Assembly (NCBI RefSeq): GCF_016808335.1
Contig: NC_053139.1
Coordinates: 17,688,782-17,752,781, forward strand
Direction: 5' to 3'
Length of the DNA stretch: 64,000 nucleotides
Origin: Panicum virgatum
Taxonomy: Eukaryota; Streptophyta; Magnoliopsida; Poales; Poaceae
This document shows, piece after piece, positions 1-11,274 of this stretch. Positions within the stretch are counted from its first letter, which is position 1. Each line of letters starts with the position of its first letter. The translations under genes were made by a program, and so were the position numbers. The notes under the pieces were generated by a model that saw only the letters and a list, made by a program, of their open reading frames with translations, ran no database searches and was not told the origin of the DNA.

Positions 1-479
1 AACAGTGAAACACTTGGCCAGAGACATACCTGGCATCCAGCACTGAAACACCAGCCACGTATCTAGTTCGGGCCATCGTAGCCAAGAGCCACCAGACCGC
101 ACTCCACGAGACAACATGCAACCAGGCTAACAGCTTGAACGCGTCTTCAAGAGGCGTTTAGTCGAACATGTGCCGTGCAGCACCATTGCGGCAATTCATC
201 GAACAACTACCGGGCGGACCAGCGACCACCCCGAGCCCTGAATAAGACACGCATGGAAGCGGAAGGTCTGTCATCACGGATCCACGCTGTAATACCAGAT
301 GATGCAGAGTCCACAGTTAACCGAAGAATCCTTCGAGGCAGAGTCGCCTCAATTGTGCAACTAACGAACAGGTGCTCACCTCCGGTGGTCCATTGGAGTA
401 GTTGCCGAGCAGCAGGGAGAAAACAGGGAAGACGTAAGGAACGAGGAACAGGTTGATAATAGTTGCCGGAAATAGTTTA
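1..479. other. No recognisable gene
   Basis: Moderately GC-balanced sequence with a 93-codon open frame at 175-456 whose translation I do not recognise and which has no domain-like pattern. Nothing else is supported here. Confidence 0.4.
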
Positions 480-822
480 GGGGTTGTTTGGTTCCACCAA
501 TATTTTTTTTAGCTCCATCACATCAAAACGAATCTTACTATTTAGGATTATAAAATAAAATATGTTTATAATTTTTTTTGACAGATATGTGATAATTCGC
601 GAGACGAATCTAATGAGTCTAATTAATCTATAATTTACTATAGTGATCTACAATAATCATCCACTAATTATGAATTAGTATACTTCATTAGATTCATCTC
701 GCAGTTTAGCCGTAGAATTCTACAATTAATTTTATAATTAGACTTCATTTAATACTTCTAAATATTAATATTTTCTTTGAGGTGACATGGTTTAAAGTTT
801 AGGCCCTATATTCAAATAACTT
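480..822. mobile_element. Tourist-like MITE
   Basis: Begins GGGGTTGTTTGGTTCC directly after a TTA and ends near a degenerate complement (TTCAAATAAC). The interior has the two facing GAGACGAATCTAATGAG / CATTAGATTCATCTCG blocks shared with the elements at 57860, 60304, 60746 and 61164. The family resemblance is clear; the right boundary is approximate. Confidence 0.55.
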
Positions 823-1061
823 TTTGGGCTATACTAGTGGACTGTACGCATTAAATGGGCGCCACGTAAGATGTTTTTTTAAGGAACCATCAAGCTCCAT
901 TAAACTTGCGAACCAGCCAAGTCGCTGGCCACCGCAACAAAAATACGATCTCCAAATTTTAACCGGTCTATGATGTTCTCAACCTGAGAAAATTATCACG
1001 AAAATGCAATAGTATTAACTTTTGATTATGATCATGCTTTCTCCTATCCGTATCATACAAA

Positions 1062-1207
1062 GACTTTATTTGGCTGGCTTGTCAGTCAACCAGCCAGCAA
1101 TACTTTTCTCTCACACCAAATTAATATCAACCAATAGCTAGCCAGCAGTATTTTTCTCTCACAATAAATCAGCACCGGCCACCAATCACAGCCAACCGAA
1201 CAAAGTC
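1062..1207. mobile_element. Small TIR element (MITE)
   Basis: Terminal inverted repeats GACTTTATTTGGCTGGC and its imperfect complement GCCAACCGAACAAAGTC enclose about 110 bp. The interior shares a CAGTATTTTTCTCTCACA-type tract with the element at 10464-10581, so both belong to one family. No coding capacity. I could not fix a target-site duplication. Confidence 0.5.
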
Positions 1208-2840
1208 CATGGTTGGAAGATTGGCTTCACGCAGATCACCGGAGGTAGCCTGGTGAGTGATGGCATTGCAATTCTTCATGCCGATCGCATAGGCAGCGAC
1301 CGTATTAGTCTGGTTTTATCACCAAAGAAGGAATTGACTAATCCGGGCTCATTATTCCCGGCCGTCATTGTAGTTCACCTGTCGGTGTCTCCAGCGGGAG
1401 GCTCATTTTCTTTCGGCTTCTTTTTGAGTTTGGGACGCTCATAGCAGAAAACGTAGAAATTAATATTCAAGAGTAAAATTTACAAAGTGATTTTTTAGAT
1501 CGTATCAATAGAAGTGATTTCCTTAAAAAAGTTTTTCCCTCAGGAAAAGAAAAGTTTCAATATGGCACTGCTGCAGTAAAAGAACATTTTTTGAAAGTGT
1601 TTGCTTAAAAGATTGCACTTTTATAAGTGTTCTAGGGTAAAATATATCTTCCTTTTCAATAAATTGAAGGTAGTTTTGCTAAAGGCTATAGAAAAGAGGC
1701 CTAGAAATAAAAATAATAATAAAACATCAGAACATTGATTTGGGCAATTTTAATCACCTATGAAAGTAGTCATCGGTTGAACATGTTTCAAAAATACCCA
1801 TCTTTGTCATTATAAAAATTTAACTCAAATGTATCCCAAATACTTGTCTCTAAATTCCTCACATCTATCACTATGAGAATTTTAATCCTAAGTCTACAAT
1901 TGCTCATATTCACTTCTAAAAGTATTCATTTATGCCATTATGAAAAAATTAAAGTACTTTCAATATCTAGTTACGAATTACCCACTTCTACCATTAGAAA
2001 AAAGTTAACCCAAAGAACCCAAATATCTGCCTCTAAATTATGATGCCTACCATTTAAATGATGTTTACCAAAGTGCCGCTACTTTTCATTATTCCTTATC
2101 CATTTAAAATTAATTTTACATCTCCCTGCAATTTCCTGTGGACATGATCATTTTAAGTCAGGTAAAAAAATCTATTGTTTTTTCTCCAAACCCGACCTGA
2201 CCATCAGGCTAAATTTTTCAGCCCGAGCCTGACCTGCCACGTGGTCGGGTCAGGTTGGGTTCGAGTAAAACTTAATTTTAGATGTATACTTTTGGGTTTG
2301 ATCGGATTTCTTTTAGGTTTCCGATAAAAAAAGTCAGCCCTGCTATAAAGGTTGGTCCATGCCCGGCTCATAATAAGGTCTACTTTCATGGTGAGATGCG
2401 GAGATCAAACTAAGAAAAATGAAAAATTTCTGTTGTAGATGGCCACACACATATATGATGAATATTGTGAACACGAGGGGGAAAAAACAGGGGGGAACTC
2501 ACGACTCTGATTCATTGGAGGAATATGGTAAAACGTGGACATTCGCAAAAAAGAAAGGCCTATTTTCAACTTATGCACATCAGACACCGTTTAAGTCCTA
2601 ATTAAATCAGAGTCATTTCACAAACAAAAATTGTATGCTGATGGACTTGTAATGCAAATTAAAGTGGTCCAAGTTCTAAAATGTGGTTACGCAAAAAAAA
2701 TAAAAGAATTTCTAAAATATGTACGCAACCGCAACGTATCTTCAAATTTCAAATGCTAATTTTCGCAAAACAAAAATCAAATGCTAATGGACTAGGCACC
2801 GCAGCACTCAAAATGAATGCTCGAGCCGCATTCTTGGAAG
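1208..2840. other. AT-rich intergenic stretch, no gene seen
   Basis: Low-complexity AT-rich DNA. At about 2185-2385 there is a GC-richer patch with facing CCCGACCTGACC / GGTCGGGTCAGG words, which looks like an old TIR element, but I could not fix its ends. Short open frames here are not credible genes. Confidence 0.4.
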
Positions 2841-3098
2841 TAGGGATGTAAACGGATCGGATACGAACGGATATCACTAATATCGTATTTGTTTTCATAT
2901 TTGTGTTCGAATACGGAGTCGGATATGAATAATATTAGTTTTTGTCGGATAAAATTGTAATGGATATCGACATCATAAAAATATAATTTTTGAGCATTCG
3001 GATACGTATCAGTTACGGATATTAGATACTCGGAATCGAATACGGACGGATAAAACCTCTTCCAGATCGGATCGAATTCCATACTATTTACGTCTCTA
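2841..3098. mobile_element. hAT-type MITE
   Basis: Ends TAGGGATGTAAACGG and, inverted, TAGAGACGTAAATAG. The flanks are CTTGGAAG (2833-2840) and CTCGGGAG (3099-3106), an 8-bp duplication with two mismatches. That duplication length and the TAGGG terminus fit the hAT superfamily. It is 258 bp and non-coding, and looks old because the duplication has decayed. Confidence 0.65.
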
Positions 3099-3254
3099 CT
3101 CGGGAGAAAGAATTACCCGCAGCAAAAAAACATGGTTGAGAGAAAAATTTCCGGCTGGACGTCGGCGGGACGGGACTCTCGCCGGAGTCGCCCGACGGAA
3201 CCTTCCCTTCCGTGCGTCACCACTTGGCCGGGGTAGGCAACGCCGGTTTACCGT

Positions 3255-3420
3255 TTGGCCGGCCCTCAATGGACGACCGTATACCAGCGCCGCTCACCCG
3301 GCCATACCCGCCAGGTGTTCGACGCGATGCCTGAACGCGGCCCTCCGCGGCCACGGCGGGAGTACGCGCGACAGGGACATCCTAGGCTGCCAGGAACGGC
3401 GCAAGGCAACTTCGACCATG
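3255..3420 (+). pseudogene. Possible PPR-gene fragment upstream of PGG copy 1
   Basis: A short GC-rich stretch reads RQVFDAMPERGP, which resembles the RxVFDxMPxR core of plant pentatricopeptide-repeat proteins. Similar short reads lie upstream of PGG copy 2 (VLDEMPDRGG, near 29160) and copy 3 (VFAGMPARVPG, near 50210). No full 35-residue repeat is preserved and the frame is quickly lost. It may be a scrap of a PPR gene that was copied along with the PGG gene. A chance match in GC-rich DNA cannot be excluded. Confidence 0.3.
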
Positions 3421-3659
3421 ATTCCGGTGATTTGTGCACGGTTCATTACCAAGATTACCAGTGGTGTGAACTCGGATTCCACTTTGGCGCCTCCGGTTAC
3501 CCACCTGCGAGCCATTGCCATCCAGGTACTGCAAAAATTCGAGCGACTTGTCTTTTGCGTATCTGTGCATCAATTCATTTCGTAACAACTTGGCAACGGC
3601 AGTGAGAGATCTGAGCACTGGCACACACAACCCAGATCAATTTTCTATTAACAATTGGG

Positions 3660-4722
3660 CATGTCTTTTGTTGAATCTGAACGTGCCTGGCTCGTGACTC
3701 CACTACTGACTGACTGGTGCTTTTTTATTTTCGAGAATACTGACTGGTGCTTGGTACGCCGTTCTTTATGGCTCTCCATGTCAAGCTGCTGCTGCGGTAA
3801 GCTATTCAAAATCTACATACTGATACTCCATCGAGTCTGGATTTGACTTGATACTTGTTGACAAGCTTGTATTAGGCTTCTTAAGGCCATGAGCATCAAT
3901 TCATTGCTTTTGTTTAATACAAGTCACGTGGGCATTGTCGTGGGGATCTAGCGAGACCACTCCATCGTTGTGGTGCTGCCTTTTGGAAAAGAGGTTTTAT
4001 TAAATTAGTCTTTCCTCCTTGCAATATTCTTCTTTTCTACCTGTTCACATCACCCATGACAGTGAGTGAGCAACTGATATGACTTCGAATCTTACGAGTC
4101 TGAGCAATCTTCATCTAATACGTTGTTTTTTGTTCTGAATGCAATACTTTCCATTTTACTATGTGAGGTATTTATTTATAGGCATCTCCATAAGACAAAC
4201 AATCAAATCCACCTGCCACTGTGTAACGTGGCCGCCTTTTTTTAGTTGAAAGTAAACTGTAATTTGGCTGTGGCTGCTAATATTTTTACCTTACAATGGC
4301 ATAAACAGTACGGTTTATCTTTATACTTTGCTGTTCTTTTGAGCCACAACTAGTGTGAACTCTCAGAGTTGACTGAGTCCCACTTGGTACAAGTCCTTCG
4401 GGGTACGTTGACAAGTCATATATGCATGCTCAAATGGGGTTTCTCGTTGTCGTTGGTGGAGTCGGCAGTCAGCCAATCAAGTGAGCCTTCAATACATCGT
4501 CTCCTTGTCATCTTCCTTTGCTGCATTGACCTCACCCAAGTCTTCGTCTTCCTTATCGCCAGCTGCCAGCTGCCTTTCTTGTTCAGAAACATCCTTTAAT
4601 AATCCTTGAATCATCCAGACATCTTCTCCAACCAAAGAATCCCTCTGCCTTGGATGTAAGGTTAGGGGCAATTAACCTGGGAGGCTGAGGTTAACAACCT
4701 GTGTTGAAGAGCAAGCAGTCAT
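3660..4722 (+). promoter_or_regulatory. 5' flank and leader of PGG copy 1
   Basis: Non-coding. A block starting CAGACATCTTCTC at 4616 is shared in slightly changed form with copies 2 (30701, CAGATATCTTCTC) and 3 (51005, CAGATACCTTCTC). Each block lies roughly 60-110 bp before the conserved ATGGC start. The preceding pyrimidine-rich CAG could be a 3' splice site of a 5' UTR intron, which is inference. No clear TATA box was chosen. Confidence 0.35.
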
Positions 4723-7700
4723 ATGGCAAATGGCAAGCAGCCCGAGCTTGTCATTGCTCTGCCCAGCATAGCTCCTACTCCGAAACGAGGCACTGATCGC
4801 AGTGAAGACAGCAGCACCCATGAAGGCAGTACAGGGGAGCTTGGAATGGCCACGGGCAGCACCAGGCAAGAATCCATCCATGGTTCGTCCACCACAAATT
4901 TGTTAGTGCGTAGCCCTGAATACAAAGCAGCTGTTGATTTTGAGCTGTTGTGGAGACTGCGGAAGTATCTGGTGCTCCTTGGAACCTTAGCTGTTAGTGT
5001 GACATACAATGCTGGGTTAACGCCACCAGGGGGATTCTGGACACAGAAGAAGGACGGGCATGATGCCGGTGACCCTATCCTTCGCGCTAGGTTCTTCCTG
5101 CGGCATGAGGTATTTTTTTACTGCAATGCAACAGCATTTGCTGCATCTCTTGTGTTAATCATCTTGCTTCTTAGTAAGCATGTGACCAGGCAGAAGTTGT
5201 GGCTCCGTTCAATGCAATTCACTATGATACTAGACCTATTCAGCTTGATGGGGGCCTATGCTGCTGGAAGCTGCAGAGCAGTAAAGTCATCCATTTACAT
5301 CTGGGTTCTGGTCCTTGCTGTTTTCGTATATATTGTGATTCATATACTCTTATACATAAGAGTTGTTCCAAAATGGCTGAAAAATAGGGTGCAATCTGCA
5401 CTGCGCCAGATTCTACGCAAGTGGGGTGTCCATGAGGACCAAAGGAGCATCCCTCAAATCGAAGATGTTGAGGAGGCTCGCAAGTTCATGTTGATGCTTG
5501 TGACTTTTTGTGCAACTATCACATACCAGGCAGGGTTGAGTCCGCCGGGTGGTTTTTGGGCTGAAAATGAGGAAAATCAGGATCCAGCTACTTCGATGCT
5601 TCGCAGCAAAAACCTTGCTCGTTACAATTTTTTTGTTAGTTGCAACTCAACTTCCTTTGTTGCTTCTCTGGTCACCATCATACTGCTTCTGAGCCCAGAA
5701 TTGAGCAGGCATGGCATAAGGTCCAGAGCAGTGAGTGTCTGTGTTGTAGCTGACCTATTGGGCCTGATGGGAGCATATGCTGCAGGAAGCTGTAGAACTG
5801 TGGTACAATCTTTCTTTGTTGTTTTCATTGCTATATTGGTGTGGATCTTCATTGCACTTCTGGCTGGGTCTTTTGTTATCAAACCTGTTGCAGACTGTCT
5901 TAGAAACATCAAAGTGAGCTGCATGTATAGAGTTGGCCGGGTCTTTTCACTGGAATATGGTAGGAATAGATCAACAAATACAATGGAGGAGAATTCAGTT
6001 TCAAGTCATCAGCAAACTGCAGTGCGTGTAACAGATTCAGCAGAACAAGTTAGTGCTCTTGAACCAGAACATCAGTCTGCATACCATCAGCAAGTTCCAA
6101 ATGTCAAAGAAGGTGAGCCCCCCAGAGAGCTTCAATCTACTGGTGATGAACAAGAACAAACTGCAACTACTGAAGAGGTTGTGTCTGGCACTGGGCATAC
6201 ATTGGCGAATGACCAACAATCCAAAAATGCAGATATCCTGTACAACCAAGAAGGCCAATCTGCATACCAGTCAGTTGCTAAAGTGGCTTCGTCCAAAGCA
6301 GGTAATCCGTCAATGAAATGTCAGCAAGCTACAAACACTAATAACAGTATGTCTTATCCTGATTATCAACCTACAGAAAACCTTCAATTTGCAGATATGA
6401 AGAAACAGTTTTCATCCATAGATGATCTCAAGACTTCAAATATAGTTGGCATGTCCCCTGATCATAAATCTATAGATACCCAGAAAATTGCAAATATGAT
6501 GGGGCAATCTTCATCTATTGATGTTCAAGAGCCTACAGTCATGCCAGTTGAAGAGTTTTCCAAACACATAACATTGTCCAGGGATCATAGTGGAGCCACC
6601 AATAACCTCACTACGGAAAAAGAGTCCTCTGATGTGCCGATGAAAACCAATGAGATAGAAATTGTCAGAACTAATGAAGATATTAGACCAAATGAGAATG
6701 GCTACACTGACAACTATGAAGGAGCTCCCAGACAGGCTGACAGTAAACAAAATGCTAGAGGCAATGTAACTGATAAACATCTCAAGAAATCCCGCACATA
6801 TCTACTACTACTTGCCATTCTTGCAATATCTCTGACATACCAATCTGGTTTGAATCCACCCGGTGGTTTCTGGTCAAAACAAGAGAACAATAATTTAACT
6901 GGTGGTTTCATCACTAAGGACACTCTTCATCGGTCATACCATTTACCTGGTGATCCCATCCTTGAGGATAATAACCATCAACGGTATATTGCATTCTTCT
7001 ATTTAAATGCCATCGCCTTTGTTGCATCTGTTGTCATGATCATTATGCTCCTGAACCGGAGGATGAGTGACAAGGTTATGAAACGATACGCACTGCAGAC
7101 AGCAATGATAGTGGATCTTCTTTCTCTAACTGGGTCTTATCTTACGGGGAGCTGTAGGAAGATGAAGAATTCCATCTACATCTTGCTGTTGTTATGCCTT
7201 GTATTTGCTTATGTTCTCATCCATGTTTTGATAGCAATACATGTAATCCCTAAAGGGTGGAAACAGCTTGTGTCAGAAAAGCTTGAGCACCTGTCCTGCA
7301 AGCATTTATGGCCAAGAATTGAGCCTGGACACAACCAGGGAGGTGAAGGTAATGAGAAGAACTGGGAGAGGAGACGTAAGCTACTATTGATGCTTGCTGT
7401 TCTATCAGCGACTATCACATACCAAGCTGGCATGAGCCCTCCAGGAGGTGTATGGTCTGATAACAAGGGTGTCAGTGGCAAACCTGGCTATCCAATCCTT
7501 CAGGACAACAATTTGAAACGCTATGATGTTTTCTACTACTCAAATTCAGTCTCGTTTGTGTCATCTGTAGCTATCACAATACTACTTGTGAACAGGCAAT
7601 CCTGTGAGCATGGTATCAAGTTTTATGCGTTGCAAGTATGCTCAGTGGTGGGCTTGGTTGCCCTCTTGATTGCCTATGCTTCAGGAACCTGCAGGAAAGC

Positions 7701-8535
7701 AAAACAATCTATTTATCTTATCATCATTGCCGTTGCAGTTCTGCTCTCTGTTGTGATTCAAGTGTTTCTGCTCTCTTCGACACATAGTACACTGGGAGGG
7801 CCATTTGGCAGATGCATGAAATGTCTACTTGAGTGGTTTTTTGGTGCGACTGAGGCTGTGCAAGAAAGTAATTCTAACAAGCAAGAAAGTTCAGATCATC
7901 GTGCAAAAAAGGCTCGGAAGAGGCATAAGTATCTGCTGCTGCTTGCAATTGTCGCAGCTTCTATCACGTACCAAGCTGGCCTAAGCCCACCTGGTGGCTT
8001 CTGGTCTGACGATGATGGCATCCATACAAGAAGCAATCCTGTCCTAAACCCCCATGCTGACTTCTGGTGGTATAACAAAAGCCATATGGCAGCTGGCAAC
8101 CCGGTCCTTCTTGATATTCATCCTCGGCGCTACAAAACATTCTTCTGGTTGAACTCTATCTCTTTCATGGCCTCCATTGTCGTCATCTTGTATCTCTTGA
8201 ATACATCTATCTGGAAGATGGATGTACCACTTGAAGTACTACACTTGATCATGATATTAGACCTGTTGGCCCTCGTGACAGCTTTTGCTGCTGGAAGCTG
8301 CCGGAAATTCAGAACTTCATTCTATGTCTATGGACTAGTTCTCGCTGTTGTAATATACCTTGTGATTGTAGTTTTGCTGTCCAAGAGCATTGCTGACTTT
8401 CTAAAGCCAGGGGATACAAGTGGTAGTTCCTCTCAGAGACATACTAAGCCAGGGGATACAAGTGGTAGTTCCTCTCAGAGACATACTAATGGTGCGTCGG
8501 GAACAGAACCCCTGATAATTGAACAAGAAGTTTGA
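4723..8535 (+). CDS. Five-unit PGG-domain membrane protein, copy 1
   Basis: A single open exon of 1270 codons. The start is the ATGGC that aligns with the starts of copies 2 and 3. The protein contains five PGG domains (the Pfam family usually found C-terminal to ankyrin repeats in plant membrane proteins such as ACD6) but no ankyrin repeat. The PPGG cores are at residues 101-104, 274-277, 712-715, 906-909 and 1089-1092, each inside TYxxGxxPPGGxW. Each unit continues with an FFY/FxxNxxxFxAS helix, a helix ending in GSCR or a variant, and a fourth hydrophobic helix, so about 20 membrane spans. Units 2 and 4 (B type) share an HGI-x-VC pattern; units 1, 3 and 5 (A type) share a DL-x-L pattern before GSCR. 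A polar Ser/Gln/Asn-rich linker (about residues 400-687) separates A1-B1 from A2-B2-A3. The biochemical function is unknown. A role in stress or defence would be by analogy with ACD6 only. Confidence 0.9.
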   Translation: MANGKQPELVIALPSIAPTPKRGTDRSEDSSTHEGSTGELGMATGSTRQESIHGSSTTNLLVRSPEYKAAVDFELLWRLRKYLVLLGTLAVSVTYNAGLTPPGGFWTQKKDGHDAGDPILRARFFLRHEVFFYCNATAFAASLVLIILLLSKHVTRQKLWLRSMQFTMILDLFSLMGAYAAGSCRAVKSSIYIWVLVLAVFVYIVIHILLYIRVVPKWLKNRVQSALRQILRKWGVHEDQRSIPQIEDVEEARKFMLMLVTFCATITYQAGLSPPGGFWAENEENQDPATSMLRSKNLARYNFFVSCNSTSFVASLVTIILLLSPELSRHGIRSRAVSVCVVADLLGLMGAYAAGSCRTVVQSFFVVFIAILVWIFIALLAGSFVIKPVADCLRNIKVSCMYRVGRVFSLEYGRNRSTNTMEENSVSSHQQTAVRVTDSAEQVSALEPEHQSAYHQQVPNVKEGEPPRELQSTGDEQEQTATTEEVVSGTGHTLANDQQSKNADILYNQEGQSAYQSVAKVASSKAGNPSMKCQQATNTNNSMSYPDYQPTENLQFADMKKQFSSIDDLKTSNIVGMSPDHKSIDTQKIANMMGQSSSIDVQEPTVMPVEEFSKHITLSRDHSGATNNLTTEKESSDVPMKTNEIEIVRTNEDIRPNENGYTDNYEGAPRQADSKQNARGNVTDKHLKKSRTYLLLLAILAISLTYQSGLNPPGGFWSKQENNNLTGGFITKDTLHRSYHLPGDPILEDNNHQRYIAFFYLNAIAFVASVVMIIMLLNRRMSDKVMKRYALQTAMIVDLLSLTGSYLTGSCRKMKNSIYILLLLCLVFAYVLIHVLIAIHVIPKGWKQLVSEKLEHLSCKHLWPRIEPGHNQGGEGNEKNWERRRKLLLMLAVLSATITYQAGMSPPGGVWSDNKGVSGKPGYPILQDNNLKRYDVFYYSNSVSFVSSVAITILLVNRQSCEHGIKFYALQVCSVVGLVALLIAYASGTCRKAKQSIYLIIIAVAVLLSVVIQVFLLSSTHSTLGGPFGRCMKCLLEWFFGATEAVQESNSNKQESSDHRAKKARKRHKYLLLLAIVAASITYQAGLSPPGGFWSDDDGIHTRSNPVLNPHADFWWYNKSHMAAGNPVLLDIHPRRYKTFFWLNSISFMASIVVILYLLNTSIWKMDVPLEVLHLIMILDLLALVTAFAAGSCRKFRTSFYVYGLVLAVVIYLVIVVLLSKSIADFLKPGDTSGSSSQRHTKPGDTSGSSSQRHTNGASGTEPLIIEQEV
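8404..8487 (+). repeat. 42-bp tandem duplication in the C-terminal tail of PGG copy 1
   Basis: Two exact 42-bp copies (8404-8445 and 8446-8487) encode two consecutive 14-residue units beginning KPGDTSGSSSQ. They lie after the last membrane helix in the hydrophilic tail and are in frame. Copy 3 lacks this tail, so the duplication is specific to copy 1. Confidence 0.95.
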
Positions 8536-9226
8536 AGATCTGTTTTGCAGTATTATCTGAATGTAGTGGCTGCATTTGGTTTACATGTTCCCTTAGGTTT
8601 GTTCAGACATCTAATGTAAGTTAATAATAAGGCTTTTGCCATTCCGGATGAAATTATCAACTCGTTCCTTCTTTTGTTCCGATTCTCTGGAAATTGTGTC
8701 TATTGTTATCGTCATTTCAGTGTCGTATTGGAGGTGGGTTTCACATGAGATCAGTTCCTTTGATTGGGATGCGTTGTCTGCACTCTGTGCATCTATTGCG
8801 CCAATATCTGCTCAAGAGTGAATTGAATTGATGCTGGTGAAGTGAGTAGAAAATCAAGTAGTGGCCAGGGGAGAAAACCCTTTGCTGCTTTTTAAATTAA
8901 ATGCTTGAAAGGCCTGACGGTTTGCTGAATTGCTGGTAGTGGATGTTCACTGCATCTGAAAATGTTGGTGTTTGGTGGATCTGATGTTTATGCCATTTTG
9001 TCATACCTGGTGTTTGACACACACGTTTCTACTCTTTGCATACTGCAATGTGTTGAACAATAATATAATCAGGATGATGCTATTGCTCATTTACCTGTGA
9101 TTATCAATTTTTTTTCAATTGGCAAGCTGAGCCGTCGGATGTGAATATAACCATCAACTAGCTATTGTTGGAGTTGTTCTAAGCCCCTCTCCTCTTCTCT
9201 TTCACCATTCTGAATGTTTCTATTTA
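8536..9226 (+). other. 3' flank of PGG copy 1
   Basis: Downstream of the TGA at 8533-8535. A TTAATAATAAGG run near 8620-8633 could serve as a plant near-upstream polyadenylation element. No further gene is seen before the MITE at 9227. Confidence 0.4.
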
Positions 9227-9458
9227 GGGTGTGTTTAGTCCGTGAAAAAGTTTGGATTTTGGTGCTGTAGCACGTTTCGTTGTTACTTGACAAATAATGT
9301 TCAATCATAAATTAATTAAATTTAAAAGATTCATCTCGTGCTAATCAGTTAGACTGTGTAATTAATTATTTTTTAAACTATATTAATACTCCATGCATGT
9401 GTCTAAACATTCGATGTGATGGGTACTGTAGAAATTTTTTTGAGAACTAAACAGGGCC
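9227..9458. mobile_element. Tourist-like MITE with TTA duplication
   Basis: Starts GGGTGTGTTTAGTCC and ends with the near complement AACTAAACAGGGCC. It is flanked by TTA on both sides (9224-9226 and 9459-9461), which is the target preference of PIF/Harbinger-derived Tourist elements. It is 232 bp and non-coding. Confidence 0.75.
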
Positions 9459-9461
9459 TTA

Positions 9462-10463
9462 CAATCCCTAGATACTTTCCAAATTTAATGGTGAATGGAA
9501 AAAATAAGGATAAGTAAACTCAATCTTACGAAACTTTAATAGAGTTTATCAAAATAAAAATTATAGTTTCTCAGTATTTACAATACATTTAGTTTCCATA
9601 AAATATATGAATTATGACAATTCTAATACAGTCATCTCTATCTACTCCTAAAAAGTTTCAATTGACGACTCGTCCGACGCCCCCCGTCCGCCTCCCCCTC
9701 GTCAGTCTGCCTCGCAGAGCCAGCAGCCGTCCGATGAAATGATTCTTGTGCAGGAACGGCGCCGTCGCTCCGTCATCCTCGACGGCCGGTCTTGATCCCC
9801 TTGCCTTGATTCTTTGTGGGTTAAGAATCACGAGTTCACGACCACCACGAGGGTCGCCGAGCTGCCGTACCGGGGAGCTCTGGCTGCTGATGATGTTGGC
9901 GAGGGAGAACAGAACCGAGCCACACCAGATCTACAGGGCACCACTCGTCGCAAAGCCAGGTCCGGTGAAATCCCTAGAGTTTCAATAAAGAAAACAATTA
10001 AATATCAGATGGATGAACAAATTGGAAGAATCCATGACACAGATCAAATCGTCAGATTGGCATGCCGGAGCTAGACATCCGCCGTGGAGCTTGGTCGCCG
10101 ACGAGCACTAGGTTGGAGTCTTGGAGAAGGATGGGGCCGTGAGCCGGTAACTCCGCCACTGTACGTGCCGTCTGGAAGAGCCCTCTCAAGCAACGGAAGA
10201 GCCCGGCCCGATGCTGACAGCACTTGCGAGCTATGCAAGACAGGAGGAGCACGACGCCGTCGGCCCTCACGACATGGTCGAGGCAGAGTTACTGAAACAT
10301 CTGAAGGACATAGGACGGGAGGAGGGTGAGCCGGTGAGGTGACGCCATCGGCTGCAAATGGAGATGAGCAGCTCACGTGCCGGCTTGCAGACAGGTGCTT
10401 CCCACCACTGGTTTAGGCTCTGGAACCTTCTCATTGTTGCTTCTGGTTTCTTTGCTCATGTTC
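9462..10463. other. Unassigned GC-rich stretch
   Basis: From about 9660 to 10420 base composition rises sharply and short overlapping open frames (up to about 100 codons) exist on both strands. None gives a recognisable protein, and none has a convincing start or splice structure. It may be captured gene sequence inside the older element that holds the gypsy retrotransposon. Confidence 0.3.
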
Positions 10464-10581
10464 ACTGCGTTCCAGCTAGCTCCAATAGTATTTTCTTCTC
10501 ACACCACTTCAGCCACCAGCTCCAGCCAGCACAACAGTATTTTTTTCTCACACCATTCCAGCTCCAGCCTGCCAAACGCAG
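10464..10581. mobile_element. Small TIR element, family of 1062-1207
   Basis: Begins CTGCGTTCCAGCTAGC and ends with the imperfect complement GCCTGCCAAACGCAG. It carries the same CAGTATTTTTTTCTCACACC-like tract as the element at 1062. Non-coding. The duplication is not resolved. Confidence 0.45.
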
Positions 10582-11269
10582 TGGTTGTTGGTCAATCAAT
10601 GCGTTGTGTTACTGTAGTGGTCCATGTTTCAAAATAGCTGTTTCATCAAGATATGTAAGTCAAGATCACCCAAACAAAATTTGGTAGCTAAGAATTTACA
10701 GGGGCAATGGGAGCTATGACATGTCGTCTGAGGTCATCCTTCATCCTTCTCATAATGGATTTATTATTCTAGAAAAAAAATTAAGCATACCATTTTTTTT
10801 GTGTTCCCACAGCTCTCATGTTATGATCTTGCAAGCGTTTATCTGTACAATGAAATAGATGAAAATGTTTATTTTACCTTGATGTCCCATTTAATTTAAT
10901 TTAACTTTAAAGTTTGACATGTTACGTACGCATATTATGTTATCATTTTGTTACATGGTAGGGATCATTCATCTGCATTTATATTTATGTGTTAGCTTTC
11001 TTTTTGTGGGTCTATTTCCTTTTTTTTTGGGTGAGATGTATGGATCTAACATGAATGCATATCGGATAATATACATATTGACAGCGTAAAAGGAAAAAAA
11101 CTATATTTTAAATGCATCATATACTTATAAGAGATATAAAATAGAGTTGGTTGGACATGGATATTGTGGTGTATATAACTTTGTTTAGTTTGAAAAAAAC
11201 ATTATTGAATTAACTATTTTCTTGTGTTACTCTCGTGCTTGCTTGCACAATGTTAATGCCTTATTGATG
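10582..11269. other. AT-rich stretch left of the gypsy element
   Basis: AT-rich DNA with no coding frame. If the Helitron tail at 28899-28928 belongs to an element interrupted by the gypsy insertion, this stretch would be its left internal part. I could not find a convincing 5' TC end. Confidence 0.35.
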
Positions 11270-11274
11270 TTTGT

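Noticed and set aside
175..456. 93-codon frame at the left edge
   Set aside because: No recognisable domain or conserved pattern and no supporting gene structure; open by chance is likely.
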